Of a stretch of 64,000 bases of DNA, positions 23,393-33,303 are shown in pieces. The stretch covers positions 3,860,320-3,924,319 of the forward strand of contig NW_004624742.1 in assembly GCF_000247695.1 (NCBI RefSeq), read 5' to 3'. Each line of letters begins with the position of its first letter. Within the stretch, counting starts at the first letter, position 1. The notes under the pieces are model-generated. The model saw only the letters and a program-made list of their open reading frames with translations, was not told the DNA's origin and searched no databases. The translations under genes were made by a program, and so were the position numbers. The stretch is from Heterocephalus glaber (lineage: Eukaryota; Chordata; Mammalia; Rodentia; Bathyergidae).

Positions 23393-24590
23393 CATCTGTG
23401 TTAAGAACATAGGTCTTCTGCTACCCAACCCAGTAATCTCTGTTTTCTTTTAAGCACTATCCTAAAATTCTTTCTGATACCAAAAACTGATCAGATTATT
23501 TTTATTAATCTTATATAGGGGGATTTAAGTCTATGATTCAGCAAATATGATTTAATAATGTATTATTAAAATAAGGATATATATTTTTAAATAATGAGTG
23601 TTTTGAAAAGAGATTTATGGGGGTAGGCATAATATTCATTTTCTTTCCAAGTCTATTCAACATGAAGGAGGTAGCATTCGACCAGTGCCCTTTCTTCAAT
23701 TGTATTCTTTATATGGTGGCATTTGGCAAGAGGATTTCTTTTCAGTGTGATAGCATTTCTGAAATAATTGTATATGGTTTTGTTGTTTGTTTGTTTTATA
23801 AATAGTAGGCTTACCAACAAAGCTCCTTGTTTCAATTTGTAGAATAATCTCCTTCAGTAGAATTTTAGGGTGGTCTTGTCAGAGTTTTTAAACATAAAAG
23901 ATTTTTATTTTTAATACTTTTTTATTTTCAGATGAATTTAGTTTGGGGAAGAGTTTCTTTCATCAAAGTAGAGGAAGGACAGGGATGGAATCTGTGCAGA
24001 TAATAAATTGCTTGTAACAGGCATAAATCCCATTTTAAGCAGACCCAGGTACAAGCCAATTAGAGAAATGGAGTGTGGCAGATGGAGAGAAGTGTACCAG
24101 GGTCCCTTGGGAGTATGGGTTTTAATCACAATCCATGTGAGGAACATTTAACCAAAATTTGGGAGATTTTTAGAAATCATCAGCACCTTGTCAACCACAG
24201 CAGTCAAGAACACCTCGTGCTTTAAGCCTTAAACTGTACCCTGCTGCTTTCTTCCTAAGACTACAGAAGGCAAGGTTTTGGTAGTTACTTGGAATAACTC
24301 TGCTCACTAAAATTTCACTCTGAGATACTCATTGGATTAGAAAAGGAGGTATAATCCAGCAAGTGTAATGTCTCTTTAATTCTTTCTACTCTTAAATCTT
24401 CTGGTTGACAAATTGCTGCTATTCCAAAAAGATGTCTTCACTATGACACCCTGTACACCCAGATCCCCTTCTTCAGTGCCCTGGGTAAATTAAAAAGGAC
24501 ATTATAGGTGTTGGGAATATTTGTTAGAGAGGCCAGACATTTCTCCATTGTCCTCTACACCAAAGCATCATGGTGCAGAGGTAGGTACAC
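23393..24590. other. AT-rich unique sequence, no gene recognised
   Basis: AT-rich, with T- and A-rich patches near 23500-23600 and 23760-23930. No coding signal. Confidence 0.4.
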
Positions 24591-24596
24591 AGTCTC

Positions 24597-24720
24597 TGAT
24601 TCTAACCAGGGTTCTTTCACTCACCATCACAGTTAGTTGGAAAAGGTATTTAACCACTTGAAGTTTATTTTTAATCTGTCAATATGAATTCCTTAGAGTG
24701 CTATTGTGAGGAACTTTTTT
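24597..24720 (+). mobile_element. MIR SINE relic
   Basis: Order GATTCTAACCAGGGTTCTTTCACTCACC, GGTATTTAACCACTTGAAG, TAATCTGTCAATATG, then AGAGTGCTATTGTGAGGA. Diverged. Confidence 0.65.
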
Positions 24721-24724
24721 TAAA

Positions 24725-24990
24725 TGATAGCTGCCAGTTACCAAGCACTTGCTATGTGCTAGGCATTGCTGTGTTTTATGGATATTAATTTATTTAATTC
24801 TCACTACAACCTATAAACTGGGCACTTTTTAAATTCCCCAGTATACTGATGAGACAACCCAAGCACAGAGTTTAAGTAATTTTTCCATGGTCAGAATTCA
24901 TAGGTGTCAGAGTGAAACTTCAAATCCAGACAGCCTGACCTGAGTCCACGATCTTAATACTGCACTGTAATGTCTCTAGGGATGTATCAG
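24725..24990 (-). mobile_element. MIR SINE relic (MIRb-like), long copy
   Basis: Inverted, well preserved order: CCAAGCACTTGCTATGTGCTAGGCATTG, TTAATTCTCACTACAACC, TGATGAGACAACCCAAGCACAGAG, TTAAGTAATTTTTCCATGGTCA, TTCAAATCCAGACAGCCTGACC. Nearly full length, immediately after a MIR in the other orientation. Confidence 0.8.
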
Positions 24991-25060
24991 GCATTAATAA
25001 TATGAGCTATTTTTATTAAGCATGTTCTTCCCAAATCAAAAGCTGATGTCTTAGTCTAGC

Positions 25061-25140
25061 CAGTGATGGCAAACCTTTTAGAGCTTCCAGTGATACAAAC
25101 AGCCCACTGTGCCACGAATACCATAGGTTTGCCAGCACTG
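25061..25140 (+). mobile_element. hAT-type MITE, 80 bp
   Basis: Ends CAGTGATGGC and CCAGCACTG are inverted repeats typical of hAT elements. Flanks are GTCTAGC (25054-25060) and GTCTAGAC (25141-25148), a degraded 8-bp duplication of the nTCTAGAn type that hAT elements favour. The first 23 bases are identical to the far end of the copy at 26800-26879. Non-coding and non-autonomous. Confidence 0.82.
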
Positions 25141-25148
25141 GTCTAGAC

Positions 25149-26149
25149 CTTGCTGTCATTGGGATATTGGGGCCCAATTACCAATCCCTACCAGTTAGAA
25201 CTTCCCCCAAGTACCACATATTGAATCACAACTCTGACTCAGGTGAGCATGTTTTCTGAAACTACCTGGCAGATTTGGGTGTTGGGCACTTGATGTCAGC
25301 CAAGTAAGAACTGTAGAGCAGAGACAAGCAGGCAGTAAGCCAAGCTCCAACCCTGGTCTTCCACAGCTGTTATCAATAAATCCAGTGACAGAGGATGTAG
25401 AAATCAGCAGGGACACAAGGCTGTCAGCTGGAAACACAGCTTGTGCTTTCAGGTAATTCCTAACTTCCTATTAGAAATAAACAAAAAGCCTGCCCCACTG
25501 AATTTCCCATCAGCTTCTCAGCGTGGCAGCCAGTCCCCAATGCCTATCATCTAAGAGAGCAGATATATTAGGCTGGGCCACGGGATGAACAAAAAGGATG
25601 GGAAAGGCTGTCTCCTCCCTGACCTCTGCTTCACTGAGCTACTGATTCTGTGGGAATCCAAATGCATCAAGATTTTGGGAGCTGGAAGGGTGTGGGGTGA
25701 GGAGAGACCAAGCAGGAAGACAAAAGAAAGAAAATATGTATGAACATGGCAAATAAGTCCAAGGACCTCTTCCTGTTTGAGGTTCCCTATACCTTGCTAG
25801 GACTCCTAGGCCCACCCGATGGGCTGATGGTAGGTAGGAGTGGGTGGGAGACCCTGGTTGAGGATTTAGGCTGCTTCCTATGAGATTAAAATGATGACCC
25901 AGCTGTGGCTGACACCAGAAGGCTCTTTCCCCATAGTACATCCCTTGGGTTTGTGCCATTTACTGTCTATGGGAGAGAACAACTTTACAGATGTGCTGAC
26001 TATCCTAGGCCCAACATGCTCACCTGGTGGCTGTTGGCAGCATTGGTGTCATGATGAGCAGCCTTCTAGGTGACAAGATATCTGGCAGATTTGACTTATC
26101 ATCCCAAATGCAAATATCTCCTATTTGTGACTGTGTGTCTATGTCACAA
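25149..26149. other. unique sequence, no gene recognised
   Basis: A 106-codon minus-strand frame (25639-25959) has no recognisable product. No splice pair I would defend. Confidence 0.4.
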
Positions 26150-26160
26150 ACTTACGGTTT

Positions 26161-26260
26161 TCTTGTTTTTGTTTTTGGGGGTTTTTTTGGTACCAGGGAT
26201 CAAACTCGGGACTTTGCACTTGCAGGGCAGACAGAACCACTGAGCTAAATCCCCGGCCAG
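26161..26260 (-). mobile_element. ID SINE, GGTACC-type family
   Basis: Inverted copy: T and G-rich tail, GGTACCAGGGATCAAACTCG.., ending CTAAATCCCCGGCC. The flanking 11-bp repeat ACTTACGGTTT / ACTTAGGGTTT (26150-26160, 26261-26271) has one mismatch. Confidence 0.9.
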
Positions 26261-26514
26261 ACTTAGGGTTTGCAAGGCTGACATTTCAAAACTCTTTTGT
26301 GTTTCTATGTGATGCGCTTGCTGATTAGGCTGGTTACATCCCCTTAGGGCACAGCAGAGTGCATAATTTGCAAGCCCAGTGTACAATGAAAGTGGCGGGC
26401 CCCTCATTCAAAAGTTACTAAGAACTGCAAGACAATGATAGCAGAGCATTAAAGGAAGCATAGGACCTTCTTAGTTCAGGACCCTGTTCAAGCATATGCC
26501 CGTAAAGCTGGGTC

Positions 26515-26600
26515 TTCATTTTTTTTGTACATGTTTGCAGTGCTTAGTTATTTCATTCTTCATGGGGAGTTGGTACATGTACATAATACATCTGAAATGC
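26515..26600 (-). mobile_element. L1 3' UTR fragment
   Basis: Inverted L1 terminus: TTTTTGTACATGTTTGC..ATTTCATTCTTCATGGGGAGTTGGTACATGTACATAATACATCT. It resembles the L1 variant at 49770-49860. Short and diverged. Confidence 0.55.
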
Positions 26601-26799
26601 TTTGGTTTTAAGAGGCTACATGTCTACAGGCAAAGTTAACTGGGTCAAAGATGACACTGTATACATTTTTTAGTCTTTTTTTGTCTTAGGATATTAAAAT
26701 ACTGCACTAAAAGATCAATGTATTAAGATTTTAATTGGTCTTTACAGGGTTTATAAAACTATAGAGGACCTTAAATCTGGGAGATATGAACATCTAGGT

Positions 26800-26879
26800 C
26801 AGTGGTGTTGAACTTATTGCACATGTGCCTCAGCAGGCTGTTCATATCATTGAAAACTCTAAAAGGTTTGCCATCACTG
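26800..26879 (-). mobile_element. hAT-type MITE, 80 bp, second copy
   Basis: Exactly 80 bp like the copy at 25061-25140 but inverted. Ungapped comparison gives 61 of 80 identical positions, mostly transitions apart. Flanks ATCTAGGT (26792-26799) and ACTAGGT (26880-26886) are an 8-bp duplication with one base lost. Ends in CAGTG on both strands. Confidence 0.8.
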
Positions 26880-26886
26880 ACTAGGT

Positions 26887-27350
26887 GCTTCACTCATTAA
26901 TGCTCAACTGTTTCTAGTCACTCAACACAACCCTAATTCCTTCCCTCCCACCTTTAAGTGCCCTGTGTTTTCCATCTCACAGGCTCCTCTGTTGCTCCAA
27001 ATGTGTCCTTCTAATTAGAGCAGGGTCACTTTAGGTTCACACACAACCATGCCAACTAGAAAGGACCAGTTCCCAAGGGTGGGAAGTTCATCTCCCAGTT
27101 GCACAGCTAGAAACCTAAGAACCAGAGTCAGGGAGATTAGCATATATGCCACAAAGGAAGAAAGATGATCAATACTTGTAAGGCAAGTTGAAGTTGGAAT
27201 TCCAGGAGGTTGTGGCAGAGGCAGGTCCAGGCCCATCAGTTGTCATGTTTCCAGAGAACTGAGGAGAAGCCTTCCTCCTTCAACTTCTCCCATTGCTTCC
27301 TTCTCTGGCCCTGGTTCCAAGATTAACCTTTGTTGACTTGAAGGATCCTA
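26887..27350. other. unique sequence, no gene recognised
   Basis: No repeat or exon recognised. Confidence 0.4.
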
Positions 27351-27355
27351 ACTAA

Positions 27356-27430
27356 GGTTGCCAGATTTAGCAATTAAAAATACAGGACACCAGTTAAATT
27401 TGAATTTCAGGTAAATGAGGGCTTTTAGTA
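27356..27430 (+). mobile_element. MER53-like palindromic DNA transposon, left half
   Basis: GGTTGCCAGATTTAGCAATT..TACAGGACACCAGTTAAATT is the left arm of a palindromic repeat I know as MER53. The right arm resumes at 27625 after the mariner MITE. Confidence 0.65.
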
Positions 27431-27622
27431 AGTGGTACCTCAGTTCACAAATGCTTTTGTTTGTAAACAATTTGCTTTGCAAACAGAAGTATTTGGCAAA
27501 GTTTTGTTTGTGTTTGCAAACTCTACATCAGGTGACAAACACAGCCATGGGGATCTTTCGCACACAAACACAAACATGGCCATCTTTTCCAAAATTGTGG
27601 AACAAATCAAGTTCATGAACTG
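27431..27622. mobile_element. Tc1/mariner-type MITE, 192 bp, nested in MER53-like repeat
   Basis: Second copy of the family at 14824-15025, in the opposite orientation. The left end is AGTGGTACCTCAGTTCACAA (first C lost). The right end has lost most of its inverted repeat, ending CATGAACTG. Both sides abut TA (27429-27430, 27623-27624), and the site is the TA of AGTATAAGTA in the host repeat. No coding capacity. Confidence 0.85.
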
Positions 27623-27624
27623 TA

Positions 27625-27696
27625 TAAGTATTGCAAAAGACATACTAAAACATTATTCATTGTTTATCTGAAATTCAAATTTAACTGGACATTCTG
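27625..27696 (+). mobile_element. MER53-like palindromic DNA transposon, right half
   Basis: AAGACATACTAAAACATTAT..TTTATCTGAAATTCAAATTTAACTGGACAT is the inverted counterpart of 27380-27420. Confidence 0.65.
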
Positions 27697-27754
27697 CCTT
27701 TCATCTGGTACCCCTAGGTATACTCTTGATGCCCCCCACCAGCCCCTACCCCAC

Positions 27755-27923
27755 CTCCCTTGACTCAGGACTGGCTTCTCCACAGCTGTAATGGCTCCAG
27801 ACTCAAGGCTTTCTCTACCAGTGTCTTCCAGCAGGATTTCCTGGACTTGGCTGCTGATGTACACAGCCTTGCCCAGGCCTTTGGTGAAGAACTTCACAGA
27901 CACACTGTTGGAGAAGCTGTTGA
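27755..27923 (-). CDS. coding-like segment, possible exon or pseudogene fragment, product unknown
   Basis: Read on the minus strand, CATCTTTCACTGCAG (acceptor, ending at 27924) opens an uninterrupted frame to a possible GTGGGG donor at 27754. The frame continues open from 27996 to 27664. Codons in the first half end almost always in C or G, unlike the AT-leaning surroundings. The peptide is regular: a Lys-Phe-Phe-Thr-Lys segment, then Gly-Lys-Ala-Val-Tyr-Ile-Ser-Ser-Gln, then an acidic Glu-Asp-Thr-Gly-Arg-Glu-Ser-Leu stretch. Phase would be 1 at the acceptor and 2 at the donor. I do not recognise the protein. The plus strand is also open here, which weakens the case. It could be an exon, a decayed retrocopy, or chance. 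Confidence 0.3.
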
Positions 27924-28195
27924 CTGCAGTGAAAGATGCCAGTGCCAGGCACCAACTCATCTCTGACCTGCAGCCAGCTCTGCTCAGCCTCAGCACATTC
28001 CTTCCCAGCTCAGCTCATCCTTGGCAATGAGACCCGCTGCTGGAGGAGGGCTGGGCACAAGCTTAACTCTACTACTGACAAGGTGGGCTCAGAGTGGGTT
28101 AAGGTTCTGGTTGTGACTTGAAGATACCCATTAGACAAGTTCTTCTCTATTAAATTTCAATTTTAATTTTAATTTCTAGAAATAAGCATGAAAAG

Positions 28196-28215
28196 TATAT
28201 ATATATATATATATT
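28196..28215. repeat. (TA)n microsatellite
   Basis: Short AT dinucleotide run at the tail of the following inverted SINE, a common origin for such runs. Confidence 0.9.
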
Positions 28216-28403
28216 TAGGGGGAGTCAGTACTAGGGATTGAACAATGTGCCTTCCCACTGAGCTACATTCTCTGCCCTTTTTTTCTTTTAAAACAAGATC
28301 TTGCTAAGTTGCTAATTTTCCCATGCTGAGTTCAAATTTATAATCCTTCTGCCTCAGCTCCCATAGTGCTGGGATTACAGACATGCACCACCACTCCGAG
28401 CTC
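28216..28403 (-). mobile_element. B1-dID dimeric SINE
   Basis: Inverted composite: ID half with CTAGGGATTGAAC..CACTGAGCTACATTCTCTGCCC, then B1 half with AAGATCTTGCTAAGTTGCTA..CCTGCCTCAGCTCCCATAGTGCTGGGATTACAGACATG. About 188 bp. Confidence 0.88.
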
Positions 28404-28696
28404 GTGCACTTTTCTTCTAGTATGTCAGTTAATCCTTTTAATAATACTATTATATGGTTAATATTGTCCCTATTCTGAAGATGAGAAAGCTATGGTATTG
28501 TTATCTTACTATTAGTAGATATCAAAGCTTGAATTAAACTCTAATCTTCTAGATCCAAATCCATACTCTGTTACTGTACAACTTCACAGTTGGCCACCCA
28601 AACAAAATCTTCTGAATAACTGTCCATAACCCACTCTCTCTCCAATGATCCCTAAGTCTCTATCACTTTGCCACTGAAACTCCTGTCAGTGTCACT
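28404..28696. other. unique or old sequence
   Basis: Possible MIR traces (GAAGATGAGAAAGCTATGG) but too weak to annotate. Confidence 0.35.
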
Positions 28697-28757
28697 ATAT
28701 TAATTTCTTAGGCAGCCATAACACAAACTGAGTGGCTTAACAAATAAAAATTTATTA
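28697..28757 (-). mobile_element. MLT1-type LTR, antisense, outer part 1
   Basis: TTAATTTCTTAGGCAGCCATAACACAAACTGAGTGGCTTAAC..AAATTTATT is the inverted tail of an MLT1 LTR. It continues at 29138 after a nested LTR. Confidence 0.75.
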
Positions 28758-29137
28758 TGTTAGTCCATTTTGTTGTTACTATAATGAAATACTCGGAGGC
28801 TGGAATAACTTTATAAACTAGAAAGGCTTATTTAGCTCACAGTTTGGGAGGCTAAAAGTCTAAAATCAGGTGGGCCCCTTGGTTTGGCCTCTGGTGAGGG
28901 TAATGGCAGGTAGTATCATGGCAGGAAAGATCATACAGCCAGACAGAAAGCTGGAGAGACTAGGGTCAGCCTCATACTTTTATGACAACTCACTCTTGCA
29001 AGAATTTACTCCAGGAGACAGGTACCATTCTGAGGCTACCACCTCCACAGACCTAATAATCCACTGAAAGCTGCCTCTCTTAAGGAGGATCAGGCCTCTA
29101 ACACATGAACCTTTGGGGGACAAACCACATAAGCACC
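28758..29137 (-). mobile_element. ERVL-MaLR LTR, antisense, nested in MLT1
   Basis: TGTTAGTCCATTTTGTTGTTACTATAATGAAATAC..GGCTTATTTAGCTCACAG.. to GGATCAGGCCTCTAACACATGAACCTTTGGGGGAC. Full-length LTR inserted in the TTTAT region of the older MLT1. Confidence 0.85.
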
Positions 29138-29540
29138 ATTTATCCTCACAGTTCAGGAGGCTAAAGCCAAAAATCAAGGTATCAACAGGGTTGGTTCCAT
29201 CTGGAGGCTCTGAGAGAAAAACTCTCCCATGCCTCACCCCCAGTTTCTGGTGGTTAGAGGCAATCCATGGCATTCCTTGGTTTGTAGCTGCATAACCCTA
29301 GTATCTGCCCTTATTATCACATGGATTGCCTGTGTCTCCCTTTTCTGTGTACGTTTGAATCTCCCTCTCCTCTGTCTTACTTTACATTAGTTACTGGACT
29401 TAGGTCTCACCCTACTTCTGTACGACCTCATTTTAACTACATCTCCAAAGACCCTTATTTTCCTAATAAAAACACATTCTGAGGTTCTGGATGACACAAA
29501 TTCTAGGGGGACAGTATTCAACTTATACAACTGCTATTTC
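29138..29540 (-). mobile_element. MLT1-type LTR, antisense, outer part 2
   Basis: Resumes ATTTATCCTCACAGTTCAGGAGGCTAAAG, then CAGGGTTGGTTCCATCTGGAGGC, GGCAATCCATGGCATTCCTTGG, CCTCATTTTAACTACATCTCC and ACATTCTGAGGTTCTGG. A good MLT1 match from memory. Confidence 0.8.
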
Positions 29541-29706
29541 CCCAGCCCAGACTCTCACCATCACTGCATTCAGTGAGAGGCTCTGAATTGATCTTTAGAG
29601 TTTTTCCTTCTCCGACTCATGCATTGCTCCAAAGTTTACTTTCTGAAAAGCAACTCCAAACACAACACCTCCAACTTAAAAGTAGTCACATGTCTACAGG
29701 GCCTAT

Positions 29707-29900
29707 AGCGATGGTTCTTAAATTTGACTGTGTAGAAGGATCACTAAGAGAGATTTTAAAATTTAGATTACAAGGCTCCTAAAATTTAGATTACTGCTTC
29801 TGATTCAGTGGGTCTGGGCAAAGCCCAGGAATCTGCATTTTAACAAGCTCAAGATGATTTTGATGCAGATGGTCCATAGACCATACTTTGATAAAGGTCT
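29707..29900 (+). mobile_element. MER5/MER20-type hAT-Charlie MITE relic
   Basis: GATGGTTCTTAAATTTGACTGTG..TTCTGATTCAGTGGGTCTGGGCAAAGCCCAGGAATCTGCATTTTAACAAGCTC..GGTCCATAGACCATACTTTGA follows the eutherian hAT-Charlie pattern with inverted ends. A short internal duplication of AAAATTTAGATTAC is present (29757 and 29782). Exact subfamily not decided. Confidence 0.7.
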
Positions 29901-31095
29901 ATACAATAAAATCCTAACATAGCATTTAAGAATCTTCATGTAGCATTTAAGAACCCTCACACTCTGGTCCAGTTTCTGTCTTCAGTCTCATCATCCAATT
30001 CTCTAACCCCAGCCAATAATCCTGTATCCAACCAACTGGATTCCTTTTCTGCCTTTCCCTTCCCCCACCTCCCACACCTGCATGAGTCATGTTTGAAGTG
30101 GTTAGGATTGGGGCTCTGGAGCCTGACTGGGCAATTACTTAACTTTCCATGTCTCTAGTTCCTCAGCCACAAAGTGCAATGACATTGTCACCATAAGATT
30201 GTCATGAGGAGAATTACTAACTGTGAAGTGCGTAGAACTGAACCCAGCACATAGAAATCACACAGTTTGTTTTTGTGGCTTTGCTCATTTCCTAGGACTT
30301 TGTTCCCTCCTTTTATTACCTAGAAAAAGTCCTGCCATCCATCACAATCCAGTGAATAAATCATCAATGCTGTGATGTCTTCCTAGACACCCACAGGTTC
30401 TGTCTCCTTGTCTAGTTTCCCCATAATTATTGCTTTGTGTTCTTTGCCCACATTATCATATTTTTCAAGGTAATCACACATTTCCATCTGTACACATGAA
30501 CTACTTTTAGTATAAGGCTTGGCATATTTTGTAATTAAACATCTCTTTTCACTCTAAAATTATATGTTCAGTCTACTATTTTAAAATTAAACTTTACATG
30601 TTTTTTTCTTAATGTAATTCAAGAATTGTGCTATTAAGTCAGCTCTTCTTTCTTCTCACCTCTTCATTGTATTCTCCCTATTTTCTCTCTCCCATGTTCT
30701 CCAAGTTTCATCACTGTGTACACCTAGCTTGGCTGGATTGTTTCACATTCCAAATGCCTTATTTAGGAACCAGAGCCTACCACCCACTCATAGACACAGC
30801 CCATAATTCTGGTGGCAGGAATGTTGTTCCTCTGTTCTGCCTACAGAATCCATAGGAAGGATGCCAAGCACTGTACTTTGAATAGATGTATTGGAGTCTT
30901 ATAAGAAAGTTTGGCTCCTACTAGTGGATACTGGGATCTTGTTTGGGGTTCAAGCCATGGAATGTTGGCCCAAAGAATCCCTTTCTCTCTCTTTCTCTGA
31001 GAACATTATCCTAGGGCTACCTTATTTAACAAATGGATAAATGAGCTTTTCATGGGCCTATAAAAATTTTTGAGACTTGGAAAATTATATAAAAA
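29901..31095. other. mostly unique sequence with one MIR
   Basis: Apart from the MIR at 30100-30262, I recognise no repeat or exon. Confidence 0.4.
30100..30262 (+). mobile_element. MIR SINE relic
   Basis: GGGGCTCTGGAGCCTGACTGGG, TTACTTAACTTTCCATGTCTCTAGTTCCTCA, GTCATGAGGAGAATTACTAA, then TAGAACTGAACCCAGCACATAG. MIR order throughout. Confidence 0.78.
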
Positions 31096-31116
31096 TTATA
31101 TATATATATATATATG
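31096..31116. repeat. (TA)n microsatellite
   Basis: Run of TA dinucleotides, about 21 bases. Confidence 0.9.
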
Positions 31117-31210
31117 TATGAAACTACAAAATCAAAATTGATAAATGTTGAATTAAATGTATGAAAAAATGGAGTATGACTCCAGCTAGCCAACTGTATC
31201 TAAAATTTGA

Positions 31211-31368
31211 AAGTCTTTGTAAATAGAGAAGGATGGAGGTGTTGAAGGGAGGGCAGAGGAAGGGGAAAAAATAAGAACCAAGAGAGATAATGTAAAGGTT
31301 CAAATTTCCCATGATGAATGTCATTATATTGTATACCTAAAACATACCAATAAAATAAATTTTTTTTA
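31211..31368 (+). mobile_element. L1 LINE, severely 5'-truncated (3' UTR only)
   Basis: Begins AAGTCTTTGTAAATAGAGAAGG and ends CATACCAATAAAATAAATTTTTTTTAAA. Flanks TAAAATTTGA (31201-31210) and AAAATTTGA (31369-31377) are a target duplication. It is the most complete view of this L1 family's terminus in the window. Confidence 0.85.
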
Positions 31369-31377
31369 AAAATTTGA

Positions 31378-32118
31378 CTCTTACATGGTCCCATATGTTA
31401 TATTTTATGTGGATAAGAGAAATTTTAAATTTTTATATGGGACGTAGTTTCTAAAAACAAAAGTACCTGATGCTTATGAAGCTCTCAAAATGGCCCCATG
31501 TTTTCTGTCATGACAGAGCTCACAGCTCGAATAAGATAGGCACCACCTCTGCCTTCAGGGAGCTGACAGTCCAGTTGTGAAAATAAACCTTGAGCAACTA
31601 ATCCCCAGGGAAAGAGGTGTTTAGCTGAGAAGTTAACCTAGTCTGGAGGTCAGGGAAGACTCCTCAGAGGAAGTGACATCTACCATGCTAATTGAAGGGT
31701 GAGTAAGAGTTAGTCAGGGGAAAGGGCTTCTCACAGAAAGCCCCTGAGCTGCCTTAAAGCTGGTATCACTATGCCGTGGGTAGGCATCCCCTGTGCTCCC
31801 TCTGTTCTGCACCCGCTCCTGACAGGCCCAGTAATAACACCAAATCTCTGCCTTGGTTTCCTGATTTACTGAGTTTTGGTGGAACCACAGCTGGCTTTGC
31901 CTGTGTTGCTGGGCCCCTGCCCCATTTTGATGTCACAGCCTCTACACTTATGGCTTGCCCCAGGTTAGCCCATGCAAAGCTGTACTGCAGCTGCCACCTG
32001 TTCAGGAGCATCACCCCTGCCCCAGAACACCACCCCCACCACCCTCACCTCCGCACAACTCAGCCTAGGCCAAGTCACAACCTCCCCCACCACCCTCCTT
32101 TGGCCTCGCTGCCCACAG
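31378..32118. other. unique sequence with an old dispersed repeat
   Basis: 31510-31760 (CTTCAGGGAGCTGACAGTCCAGT.., GGTCAGGGAAGACTCCTCAGAGG) resembles a widespread old repeat; family not named. After 31770 the sequence is C-rich, with a 146-codon plus-strand frame of low complexity that I do not accept as a gene. Confidence 0.4.
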
Positions 32119-32205
32119 AAGCCGCCCTATTGCAGCCCTGCCATTTCTTCCTTGACGCCTGCCTAAAGTTCCGCCACACCACACAGCAGATCCTGCAGGA
32201 ATCCC
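32119..32205 (+). other. candidate exon (plus strand), 87 bp, phase 1-1
   Basis: A pyrimidine-rich acceptor (CTTTGGCCTCGCTGCCCACAG) and a perfect GTGAGT donor (32206-32211) bracket 87 bases. Only one frame lacks a stop, and it enters and leaves in phase 1, giving 29 codons. The peptide is amphipathic (Ala-Ala-Leu-Leu-Gln-Pro-Cys-His-Phe-Phe-Leu-Asp start, Gln-Gln-Ile-Leu-Gln-Glu-Ser end). Product unknown. Plausible but unproven. Confidence 0.3.
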
Positions 32206-33271
32206 GTGAGTCATAGAGTGAGTCGCTCAAAAGCTAGAGAATAGATTTAACCCTGAAAATATACCCATTCACCCTAGTTTGAGAAATATAACACTAAAAG
32301 GTAAATGCAGTAACTTCTGTCATGATTACAAATGCAAACACAAATGTGTACTTTGAAACTTTATGTCAGTGCTCAGTTGCAGAGCAGTCAGTCATGGCCA
32401 CCCAAATGATTATTCTTTTAGATTAGCAGCAAAATGAATAGAAATGAATCATTGTTACAGATGCTCCTCGTGGTTACCCTAGAAGTTTGCCTTGGACACC
32501 AGAGTTTGCAGACCCCATTTTAAAACATAAAGCCTTAGAGTATAACGAATATTTTCCCTTTCTGAGCCACAAGCTTTCTCATCTCAGAAATCACTACACA
32601 TTCCCCCACCTCTTACATAAGCTCCCAAATATTATAAACAGCAATCAGGTAAGGTATGTAAAACAATTTGAACTCCACCTGAGGAAGCTATGTAATTACA
32701 AATGTGTATTATTGTTATTTGCCTTCATCCTGTCTGCCAGGAGAGAGACAGCACCCCATCTTCCTCCACACCCTGGAACTTTCTCCTCCAATAAAGACCC
32801 AGCTCCAGTTCTCCCTGTAGGAATGAGATATGGGCAGATTTTCAGGAGAAAGGGCACTGATTTCTTGCCAGAGACTAGACTTTGCTTTTAGGTTCTGCTT
32901 TTCAAATTAACTTGTCTACTATGCTTAATGCTTGAAAGAAAAGCAGATGTTTGAAAAGCAGGAGGCCAAGGAATCTGAGCAAATAGAGGACCTAGAAAGG
33001 GGCAAACACACACAGGTCCATGCATGTGTAAGTACATGTGTGTTTGACAGGGCAAATCCATTCACATGTGTATGCACACGTGCACACACAGACACCACCC
33101 AGCTGTGTGGAAGTCTCTGCACGGAGAAAAGGGTACTGGGCTGTGTTTACACTGCGCTTTTCATCTAAGGTGCTTGTGAGGAAAGCTGCTGCCCTGGTCA
33201 AGTCCTGGGGATGTGTGGATAAAGCCAGTGTGTCTTCCTGTAAGTTCTCCTCTGCTCTGATACCAACCCTC

Positions 33272-33272
<1 letters not shown>
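32206..33272. other. unique sequence, no gene recognised
   Basis: Contains a short CA/TG-rich patch at 33005-33110. The 134-codon frame at 32487-32891 has no recognisable product. Confidence 0.4.

Positions 33273-33303
<31 letters not shown>
33273..33303. repeat. (TTGA)n microsatellite
   Basis: Seven or more TTGA units, lying at the A-rich 3' tail of the adjacent inverted SINE. Confidence 0.93.

Noticed and set aside
31776..32216. 146-codon plus-strand frame
   Set aside because: Low-complexity Pro/His/Ser composition from C-rich DNA, with minus-strand frames also open. Only the splice-bounded part at 32119-32205 was kept as a candidate.
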